Of a stretch of DNA of 5,579 nucleotides, positions 1 to 4,383 are shown one piece after another. A model generated the notes under the pieces. That model ran no database searches. It was not told the DNA's origin and was given only the letters and a program-made list of their open reading frames with translations. The first letter of the stretch is position 1. Each line of letters opens with the position of its first letter. Source of the stretch: Candidatus Omnitrophota bacterium (GTDB lineage Bacteria > Omnitrophota > Gorgyraeia > JABMRN01); contig JABMRN010000003.1 of NCBI GenBank assembly GCA_013202515.1, positions 1-5,579 of the forward strand, read 5' to 3'. A program made the position numbers and the translations under genes.

Positions 1-65
1 CGGCACGGGTGTTATCACCCAAGGGATTTTAAGTCCCTGTTGTCTGCCAATTCCAACATCCCGGC
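1..65 (-). tRNA. tRNA-Leu (UAA), first copy, cut by the window edge
   Basis: This is the 5' 65 nt of a class II leucine tRNA. Read on the minus strand it starts GCCGGGA (65 to 59), has a D arm with the GG pair in its loop, and an anticodon stem AGGGA/TCCCT around loop CTTAAAA, giving anticodon UAA. A long variable arm GGGTG-ATAA-CACCC follows. The T arm and 3' acceptor strand, about 20 nt, lie beyond base 1. It matches the second tRNA-Leu at 175-263 except at three positions in the variable arm (7, 12 and 15). Identity is secure; completeness cannot be judged here. Confidence 0.93.
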
Positions 66-82
66 AACCATATTAAAGAACA

Positions 83-159
83 TGGTGGGCGCAATAGGAC
101 TCGAACCTATGACCTTTTGCATGTCAAGCAAATGCGCTAACCAACTGCGCCATGCGCCC
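83..159 (-). tRNA. tRNA-Val (GAC)
   Basis: A complete cloverleaf can be drawn on the minus strand. The acceptor stem is GGGCGCA/TGCGCCC, the D stem GCGC/GCGC encloses a loop with G18G19, and the anticodon stem TTTGC/GCAAA encloses TTGACAT, so the anticodon is GAC (valine). The variable loop is AGGTC. The T stem ATAGG/CCTAT has a canonical TTCGAGT loop. The discriminator is A (base 86) and the CCA end is encoded at 83-85. It sits between the two tRNA-Leu copies with 15 and 17 bp spacers, consistent with one polycistronic tRNA precursor. Confidence 0.97.
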
Positions 160-174
160 AAAATGTTATTTTAG

Positions 175-263
175 TGGTGCCGGGAGCCGGACTCGAACCG
201 GCACAGGTGATAACACCCAAGGGATTTTAAGTCCCTGTTGTCTGCCAATTCCAACATCCCGGC
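175..263 (-). tRNA. tRNA-Leu (UAA), second copy, complete
   Basis: This is a full class II leucine tRNA. It has acceptor GCCGGGA/TCCCGGC, D stem TTG/CAA with G18G19, and anticodon stem AGGGA/TCCCT with anticodon UAA. The long variable arm is GGGTG-TTAT-CACCT, whose first pair is G-U. The T stem GCCGG/CCGGC has loop TTCGAGT, the discriminator is A, and CCA is encoded at 175-177. It differs from the copy at 1-65 in only three bases, all in the variable arm, two of which convert the tetraloop ATAA into its reverse complement TTAT. UAA can read UUA and UUG. Confidence 0.97.
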
Positions 264-268
264 ATTTA

Positions 269-295
269 TTAAAGAACGACCTTGGTTTTCTTTAA
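269..295 (-). other. Hairpin in the tRNA-Cys/tRNA-Leu spacer
   Basis: An 8-bp inverted repeat, ttaaagaa (269-276) and ttctttaa (288-295), encloses an 11-nt loop in the 45-bp spacer between the two tRNAs. It is AT-rich and has no U run after it, so it is not a good terminator. In a polycistronic precursor it could be a processing or spacing element. Chance is possible in such AT-rich DNA. Confidence 0.35.
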
Positions 296-308
296 ACATG
301 GGCGGAAT

Positions 309-382
309 TGGAGGCACGAACCGGAATCGCACCGGTGTACGTGGTTTTGCAGACCACTGCCTAGCTACTCGGCCATCGTGCC
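309..382 (-). tRNA. tRNA-Cys (GCA) with unusual elbow bases
   Basis: The acceptor stem GGCACGA/TCGTGCC, anticodon stem GTGGT/ACCAC with loop CTGCAAA (anticodon GCA), and T stem ACCGG/CCGGT are all perfect. The discriminator is U (complement of base 312), the cysteine identity base, and CCA is encoded at 309-311. Two normally invariant positions are changed. The T loop reads TGCGATT, so position 55 is G instead of U. The D loop reads AGTAGCTA with no GG, so position 18 is best read as A. G19 and C56 are kept. The perfect stems argue for a working gene. Its 5' end is 6 bp after the pilin stop codon. Confidence 0.9.
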
Positions 383-388
383 AAAAAC

Positions 389-832
389 TCAAATAGCCTT
401 TTTCCTCAATATCTCGCCGTTTAAATAAAGAACGTTAATTGCTTCTTTTGTATGATTTTCCTTTTTATCATATACGATGACTGGATTTTCGCTGATGTTA
501 AAACTAAGCTTGTTTACGTATATATAATCAGGATCTTTCGCATTGCCGATATGATGGCTAAAAGGACAGTCAAATACCCTTTCATCGTCAACATAGCCAT
601 GTGTGTATATCATGCCTAATTCCTGGGGCATTGCGTTGTTATTTTCAATTGCATATTCCCGAAGAGCCAGCGATATCTTCTCCAGGTTATGCACGCACCA
701 TACCCTGCAGGTTTCCCTGCGTATTATTTGGACAAAAGGTGACAACAAAAAAACCATGAGCCCTATAAACGTAACCACTATGCCGAGTTCAATGATCGTA
801 ACGCCCTTTTTATTCATACACGCTGTCATCAT
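389..832 (-). CDS. Small type IV pilin-like / pseudopilin protein
   Basis: A 147-residue protein with a class III prepilin signal. A short basic leader ends in KKG, followed by VTIIE, so prepilin peptidase should cut after Gly10 and N-methylate Val11, with the conserved Glu at mature position 5. A single hydrophobic helix follows (about residues 11-37). The rest resembles secretion-type pseudopilins: CRVWCVHNLEKISLALREYA parallels the 'C.NNLKQI' region, FDCP parallels the common 'CP' motif, and NHTKEAINVLYLNGEI is a degenerate H-X9-DG C-terminus. The start at 832 makes an ATGA overlap with coaB; ATG at 817 would leave a five-residue leader and is equally plausible. Neither has a clear ribosome site. 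No pilus or secretion genes are next to it, so its machinery must be elsewhere. In Firmicutes priA often takes this place. Confidence 0.8.
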   Translation of the reverse strand: MMTACMNKKGVTIIELGIVVTFIGLMVFLLSPFVQIIRRETCRVWCVHNLEKISLALREYAIENNNAMPQELGMIYTHGYVDDERVFDCPFSHHIGNAKDPDYIYVNKLSFNISENPVIVYDKKENHTKEAINVLYLNGEILRKKAI

Positions 833-1488
833 GCCATTATTTTTTCTGTTTCTTCAAGTATGGCCTTCGCCATTTTTCTTTTAGTTATGTTTTTATAAAA
901 AGAGCGTCTTCCGTCTTTTCTTAATAGGACAAAATTTTTTCTGCCTTTACCAAAAGCGTTATTTTTACTGTCAAGTTTATTAGCCACTATTAAATCAAGT
1001 TTTTTATCCGCCATCTTTTTTCGTGCGTTTTTTAGTAAAGCATCCGTCTCTAACGCGAATCCCACCACTGTGGTATTGGGCTTTTGATTCAAGGATTTTA
1101 AAATGTCGTAATTTTTCGAAAGCTTTACGGTTAAACCTTTATTGCCCTTTTTTATCTTGCCCTTTCTTATTTTTTTTGCTTTAAAATCTGAAACCGCAGC
1201 TGCCATAATAAGACAGTCTGATTTCATATATTCTTTTTTAACGGCGTTCTTCATATCTCTCGCCCTTTCTACTGGGATAAATCTTGCCCCAGAAGGGGGA
1301 GAGATGCTTACCGGACCGCTTATGAGAACAACCTTATGGTTTTTCTTTAGTGCAGCCCTTGCGATCTCATAACCCATGATGCCTGTTGAGCGATTTGTTA
1401 TAATCCTGACCGGATCTATTGGCTCATAGGTAGGGCCTGCGGTTATTACTATATTTTTTCTCTTTGTAGAACTACTCATGACAGTCAT
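829..1488 (-). CDS. coaB: Phosphopantothenate-cysteine ligase (CoaB), stand-alone
   Basis: CoaB joins 4'-phosphopantothenate to cysteine after nucleotide activation (CTP in most bacteria), the second step of coenzyme A synthesis from pantothenate, in the cytosol. The 219 residues carry the family motifs in order: ITAGPT (15-20), DPVR (25-28), TNRSTGIMG (31-39), AAAVSDF (96-102), the Lys-rich strand KIKKGNKGLTVKL ending in DIL (128-130), VGFALET (142-148) and LIVANKL (166-172). In most bacteria this is the C-terminal half of a fused CoaBC. Here it is a separate gene whose ATG overlaps the coaC stop by one base (TAATG), which suggests translational coupling. A second ATG at 1479 is possible but loses the overlap. 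The C-terminus reaches the normal end of the domain, so it is not truncated. Confidence 0.93.
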   Translation of the reverse strand: MTVMSSSTKRKNIVITAGPTYEPIDPVRIITNRSTGIMGYEIARAALKKNHKVVLISGPVSISPPSGARFIPVERARDMKNAVKKEYMKSDCLIMAAAVSDFKAKKIRKGKIKKGNKGLTVKLSKNYDILKSLNQKPNTTVVGFALETDALLKNARKKMADKKLDLIVANKLDSKNNAFGKGRKNFVLLRKDGRRSFYKNITKRKMAKAILEETEKIMA

Positions 1489-2030
1489 TATCTCTTTATA
1501 AGTTTCTTTGATTCTTTGAAGATATCGCTTATTTCAGCAAGATGTCCTATTGCCTCATAGCCGCATGCAAGATGCCCCTTTACCGGACCTATAAACCTAT
1601 AGTCTATCTCTTTAAGGGTAGCTATATTCTTCTGTACAATCTTGTGTTTAAACATATTGTTATTCATCGCCGGGGCTATTAACACAGGGGCCTTCGTAGA
1701 AATCACTGTACAGCATAAAAAATCATCGCATACCCCAGATGCAAGCTTGCCTATTATATTAGCCGTGGCAGGGCAAATAACTACTAAATCCGCCGTATCC
1801 GCCAACGAAATGTGGGCCGGGGTTCTGTTATCCGGAAGTGAAAACATATCTTCAAGAACCTTGTTGCCGCTTAAAACCTCAAGCGTAAGAGGGGTAATGA
1901 ATTCAGCCGCCTCTTTGGTTAAAACACAACTAACGCTGAAATTGGCCTTTCTAAAAAGGCTTATCAGCTCGCAAGCCTTATATGCGGCAATGCTACCTGT
2001 AATACCGAGAACGATGTGCTTTGTCTTCAT
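1488..2030 (-). CDS. coaC: Phosphopantothenoylcysteine decarboxylase (CoaC), stand-alone
   Basis: CoaC is an FMN enzyme that decarboxylates phosphopantothenoylcysteine to 4'-phosphopantetheine, directly after the CoaB step. The 180 residues match the N-terminal half of fused CoaBC: LGITGSIAAYK near the N-terminus (flavin-binding loop), His73 in HISLA, PATAN (87-91), APAMNNNM (119-126, with Asn123) and ACG with Cys156. E. coli uses His75, Asn125 and Cys158, so all three catalytic residues are present at a constant offset of two. The usual GR after the Cys loop is GH here (IGHLAE), a small departure. The ATG at 2030 fits the family start but has no Shine-Dalgarno sequence; a long hairpin lies just upstream (2042-2084). 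The gene follows rpoZ by 58 bp, as in the conserved gmk-rpoZ-coaBC order. Confidence 0.93.
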   Translation of the reverse strand: MKTKHIVLGITGSIAAYKACELISLFRKANFSVSCVLTKEAAEFITPLTLEVLSGNKVLEDMFSLPDNRTPAHISLADTADLVVICPATANIIGKLASGVCDDFLCCTVISTKAPVLIAPAMNNNMFKHKIVQKNIATLKEIDYRFIGPVKGHLACGYEAIGHLAEISDIFKESKKLIKR

Positions 2031-2041
2031 GGAACTAATTG

Positions 2042-2084
2042 AATATCCCGTTTTTTCTTTATCTAAAGAAAATAACAGGATATT
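2042..2084 (-). promoter_or_regulatory. Long hairpin in the rpoZ-coaC gap
   Basis: On the minus strand AATATCC (2084-2078) pairs with GGATATT (2048-2042). Inside it GTT pairs with AAC, and TTTTCTTT (2072-2065) pairs with AAAGAAAA (2060-2053) around an AGAT tetraloop. The result is an 18-bp stem with one T-G juxtaposition (2077/2049, possibly a wobble) and one bulged base (2073). It fills most of the 58-bp gap and ends 11 nt before the coaC ATG, which has no ribosome site of its own. No U run follows, so it is not a standard terminator. Candidate roles are mRNA processing, transcript stabilisation or control of coaC translation; these are inferences. Confidence 0.55.
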
Positions 2085-2088
2085 TTCC

Positions 2089-2295
2089 TTATTTCTCCTT
2101 AGGTCTTTCTTTGTATGTTACCTTTCCTTCCCTTATTTCTCTTAATGCAACCGTAGAAGGTTTGGTTGTAGGCGGCATGTCCACCAACTTGGCGCTTCCC
2201 TGGCTCAACTCGTAGGCCCTCTTAGAGGCGAGTATTGCCAACTTAAAAATACTGTTTGTTTTTTTCATTAATTCATCTATTCCGATTTTTATCAA
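2089..2295 (-). CDS. rpoZ: DNA-directed RNA polymerase omega subunit
   Basis: Omega helps fold and hold the beta' subunit in RNA polymerase and in some bacteria forms part of a ppGpp site. The 68-residue protein matches along its length: IDELMKKTNSIFKLAILASKRAYEL corresponds to the N-terminal helix region, and KPSTVALREIREGKVTY to the conserved C-terminal part of the core. It is shorter than E. coli omega (91 residues), which is common. The start is TTG at 2293-2295, chosen because a strong AGAGGTG site lies 5 nt upstream and because the next in-frame ATG would cut into the conserved helix. It overlaps the end of gmk by 23 bp in another frame, so both are probably translated from one mRNA. 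Confidence 0.9.
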   Translation of the reverse strand: MIKIGIDELMKKTNSIFKLAILASKRAYELSQGSAKLVDMPPTTKPSTVALREIREGKVTYKERPKEK

Positions 2296-2860
2296 CTTTA
2301 CACCTCTTTGCTGTTATAACGGCTTTTAGTTTTTCTACCGCTTCTTTTATCTTGTCATTAACAATTAAGTAATCATACTTTCGCGCAAATGACATTTCTT
2401 TTTTTGCAATCTTAAGTCTTTCTTTGATTTCTTTTGAGCCATCGGTAGAACGCTTTTTTAAGCGCCTTACCAAAGCCCTTGGAGAAGGGGGGACTATGAA
2501 AATCGTAACAGAATCTGGTTTTTTTCTCTTGACCTGCGCAGCACCTTTTACGTCAATGGTCAATATCACGTCTTTAGACATTTTAAGGGTTGCATAAACA
2601 GTTTTTTTTGGCGTTCCGTAATAATGCCCAAAATTCTTTGCCCATTCCAAAAATTCCCCTTTTCTAACTTTATTCTTAAAGGATGTTTCGGATATGAAAC
2701 AATAATCGTTCTTCTTTTTTTCTCCCTTTCTAGGGGGCCGTGTAGTAACCGAGATAGACCTGGTTACCCCCCGCATTTTCTTCAAAAGAGCCCTTACAAC
2801 AGTGGTTTTTCCAGTGCCGGAAGGGGCAGATACTATGAATAGGTTTCCTTTTTCGTTCAT
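2273..2860 (-). CDS. gmk: Guanylate kinase
   Basis: Guanylate kinase phosphorylates GMP (and dGMP) to GDP with ATP in the cytosol, supplying GTP and dGTP synthesis. The 195 residues show the P-loop SAPSGTGKTT (11-20), the GMP-binding segment SVTTRPPRKGE (37-47) with Ser37, Arg41 and Arg44, DYCF (Tyr53), Glu72, the YGT motif (81-83), TIDVKGA with Asp103, and the lid region KKRSTDGSKEIKERL (135-149). Length is about normal for the family. The ATG at 2860 lies 4 bp after the yicC stop with only a weak GAG site, so translation may be coupled to yicC. The C-terminal 23 bp overlap rpoZ. The yicC-gmk-rpoZ order is a conserved bacterial arrangement. Confidence 0.96.
   Translation of the reverse strand: MNEKGNLFIVSAPSGTGKTTVVRALLKKMRGVTRSISVTTRPPRKGEKKKNDYCFISETSFKNKVRKGEFLEWAKNFGHYYGTPKKTVYATLKMSKDVILTIDVKGAAQVKRKKPDSVTIFIVPPSPRALVRRLKKRSTDGSKEIKERLKIAKKEMSFARKYDYLIVNDKIKEAVEKLKAVITAKRCKVDKNRNR
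2301..2306 (-). promoter_or_regulatory. Ribosome binding site of rpoZ
   Basis: GAGGTG (AGAGGTG when extended to 2307) lies 5 nt upstream of the TTG codon at 2295, inside the gmk reading frame. It is one of the strongest such sites in the window and decides the non-ATG start of rpoZ. Confidence 0.75.
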
Positions 2861-2864
2861 TTTA

Positions 2865-3743
2865 TTACTCTATATTTTTAAGCTGCTCTCTTATCTTTTC
2901 TATTTCGCTTTTTATCTCTATGACGCACCTTGAAATAGAGTAATCGCTTGCCTTTGAGCCGATGGTATTTGTTTCCCGGTGGAGTTCCTGGGCGATAAAA
3001 TCAAGCTTTTTGCCGGCTTCGCCGCTTTTGTTTATCGTCTTTTCAAAATTCTGAACATGATTCCTTAAACGCGTGATCTCTTCGGATATATCAGAATTCT
3101 TGGCATACAAGGCGATCTCTGTTTCCATTCTCCCATTGTTGAGCTTGCTTCCTCTTGCCAGTTCTTCTATCCTTCTTTCCAATTTTTTCTTGTAGTTTTT
3201 AACATTTACCTTTGATTTTTCTTTTATTTTAGCTACGAATTTCTTTATTTTTCGGGCTCTCTTTCTAAAATCTCGATATAAATTCTTGCCTTCTTTTCCC
3301 CTGTCTAAAATCAACTTCCCAAGCGCCAAGGTTACTGCTCTGTGCGCAGAGGGCCACAATTTTGAAGCATCCCTTTCAGTACCCTTATACTCCAATACGC
3401 CGGGCAGCGACATCAAATCACTCAACTTAACGCGCCCCTCTAGCTTAAAGGTTTTCTTCAAATAATCGAGTTTATCGTAATAGCTTTTTGCAAGCTTCCT
3501 GTCAATGAAAAGGCTATTTGCGTGAGGAGAAGCGCCTTCGTATATTAAATTAAAATAAACCTTCCCCCGCTTTAGTTTCTTCTGAAGCTGGGATTTTATT
3601 TTATCTTCAAAAATGCCTAGGCTGTTTGGAATCTTACAGCTTATCTCTAAAGACTTATGATTAACTGTCTTAATCTCTGCGGTTACAACGCCGGATTCCG
3701 CTTTAGCCCTTCCTCTTCCAAAACCTGTCATAGACCTTATCAT
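2865..3743 (-). CDS. yicC: YicC/YloC family endoribonuclease
   Basis: YicC proteins are conserved bacterial endoribonucleases; E. coli YicC has been linked to decay of the small RNA RyhB. The 292 residues have both family domains. The N-terminal one begins with MIRSMTGFGRG and continues with AEIKTVNHKSLEISCKIP. The C-terminal DUF1732-type domain (about 205-292) has the hallmarks DISEEITRLRNHVQNFE, KLDFIAQELHRETNTIGSK and the closing EIEKIREQLKNIE. Length and both termini are normal. The ATG at 3743 follows GAAGGAG by 10 nt and gives the standard family N-terminus; the internal ATG at MTGFG is unlikely. It sits 40 bp after ndk and 4 bp before gmk. Its targets in this organism cannot be read from the sequence. 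Confidence 0.95.
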   Translation of the reverse strand: MIRSMTGFGRGRAKAESGVVTAEIKTVNHKSLEISCKIPNSLGIFEDKIKSQLQKKLKRGKVYFNLIYEGASPHANSLFIDRKLAKSYYDKLDYLKKTFKLEGRVKLSDLMSLPGVLEYKGTERDASKLWPSAHRAVTLALGKLILDRGKEGKNLYRDFRKRARKIKKFVAKIKEKSKVNVKNYKKKLERRIEELARGSKLNNGRMETEIALYAKNSDISEEITRLRNHVQNFEKTINKSGEAGKKLDFIAQELHRETNTIGSKASDYSISRCVIEIKSEIEKIREQLKNIE

Positions 3744-3753
3744 AAGCGGCCAA

Positions 3754-3760
3754 CTCCTTC
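3754..3760 (-). promoter_or_regulatory. Ribosome binding site of yicC
   Basis: GAAGGAG lies 10 nt upstream of the yicC ATG, in the 40-bp gap after ndk. It supports ATG 3743 as the start and independent initiation on yicC. Confidence 0.75.
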
Positions 3761-3783
3761 GGTTTGCAAGCGTCTAGAAAATA

Positions 3784-4284
3784 TCATGCCCATACCCTTT
3801 CCTTTTTTTTAACAGTAGCGGTTTTTGTGGGATATACATCAAATATGATTTCATCGGGCTTAAACCAGAGCTTTATCTCTCTTTCTGCCTCCTCTTCATT
3901 GGTGGAGGCATGTATAACATTCTCATATACACCTTTTGTGGTAATGCGGCCGTATGCACCCCTTATACTCACTGAATCTGCCTCTTCGGGATTTGTAGCG
4001 CCGCATATGTTGCGCACTTTGTTTATTGCGTCAGGACCCCAGTAAACAAGAGCCATTACCTTCTTTTTATGGAATTCACCCATTAAATACTTTATTAATT
4101 CTTTATAAAATGGCTTATCCTTCAGGTATTTATAATGTTCCTCCGCAAGCTTGCTGGTAACCTGAACGGTTTTGGTAGCGATAATATCGAGCTTGGTTTC
4201 GGAAAGACGGGTTAGAACATTACCTGTAAGTGATTTCTTTAATCCGTCCGGCTTTATGAGTATAAGAGTCTGTTGATTCTTCAT
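3784..4284 (-). CDS. ndk: Nucleoside diphosphate kinase
   Basis: Ndk moves the gamma phosphate between nucleoside triphosphates and diphosphates through a phosphohistidine, balancing NTP and dNTP pools. The 166 residues contain KPDG (11-14), PFY (58-60), CGATNP (94-99), IRGAYG (107-112) and ENVIHAS with the phosphorylated His125, followed by the conserved EAEREIKLWF. It is longer than E. coli Ndk (143 residues). The extra length lies mainly in a short insertion before the catalytic His (around GRITTKGVY) and in a C-terminal tail after about residue 143. ATG 4284 is supported by an AAGGGAG site 9 nt upstream and a good promoter. A run of eight A's (3803-3810) lies near the 3' end. It probably heads the operon that continues into yicC, gmk and rpoZ. 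Confidence 0.95.
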   Translation of the reverse strand: MKNQQTLILIKPDGLKKSLTGNVLTRLSETKLDIIATKTVQVTSKLAEEHYKYLKDKPFYKELIKYLMGEFHKKKVMALVYWGPDAINKVRNICGATNPEEADSVSIRGAYGRITTKGVYENVIHASTNEEEAEREIKLWFKPDEIIFDVYPTKTATVKKKERVWA

Positions 4285-4293
4285 AATGTTTAA

Positions 4294-4300
4294 CTCCCTT
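4294..4300 (-). promoter_or_regulatory. Ribosome binding site of ndk
   Basis: AAGGGAG lies 9 nt upstream of the ndk ATG. It fixes the start at 4284. Confidence 0.7.
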
Positions 4301-4336
4301 TATTATATGTATATATGGCTTAATATTAGGGTATAT

Positions 4337-4364
4337 ATTCTATCAAGCAATCCAATTTTGTCAA
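4337..4364 (-). promoter_or_regulatory. Sigma-70-type promoter of the ndk operon
   Basis: On the minus strand TTGACA (4364-4359) is a perfect -35 box. After a 16-bp spacer comes TAGAAT (4342-4337), five of six matches to the -10 consensus. Transcription should begin near 4330, giving a leader of about 46 nt before ndk. It lies in the only clear intergenic gap of the block, after rsmI, with AT-rich DNA downstream. I see no comparable promoter before yicC, gmk, rpoZ, coaC, coaB, the pilin gene or the tRNAs, so it may serve all of them. No terminator for rsmI is evident in the gap. Confidence 0.75.
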
Positions 4365-4383
4365 CGGTTTTCGGCTGTTGCTC

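Larger units (their letters stand above)
71..277. repeat. Shared 11-mer upstream of both tRNA-Leu copies
   Basis: The 11-mer tattaaagaac occurs at 71-81 and again at 267-277, in each case a few bases upstream of a tRNA-Leu (5 nt and 3 nt gaps). Together with the near-identical tRNA bodies this suggests that a unit of tRNA plus upstream spacer was duplicated. The span given covers both copies; tRNA-Val lies between them. Confidence 0.6.

Noticed and set aside
1..390. tRNA cluster as an integration hot spot with att sites
   Set aside because: The only repeats are the tRNA-Leu copies and their short upstream 11-mers; no integrase or foreign cargo lies between them, only tRNA-Val.
171..392. Minus-strand open frame of 73 codons across the tRNA cluster
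   Set aside because: It runs through tRNA-Cys and the second tRNA-Leu, has no ribosome site and its translation is simply tRNA sequence read in frame.
603..2145. Plus-strand open frames opposite the pilin, coaB and coaC genes
   Set aside because: They are antisense shadows of well-supported genes, with hydrophobic, Ser/Leu/Phe-rich translations typical of the complement of Lys/Glu-rich coding DNA.
2700..2730. A_AAA_AAG heptamer in gmk as a programmed frameshift site
   Set aside because: The gmk frame is complete and normal in length beyond it; such heptamers are expected in Lys-rich genes.
4302..4307. Perfect TATAAT on the minus strand close to ndk
   Set aside because: Transcription from it would begin at about 4295, inside the ndk ribosome site, and the -35 position is poor. 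The TTGACA/TAGAAT pair further upstream is far better.
4365..4383. Possible terminator after rsmI (CAAC...GTTG pairing)
   Set aside because: Only four to five weak pairs form, the stem overlaps the -35 box and there is no U run.
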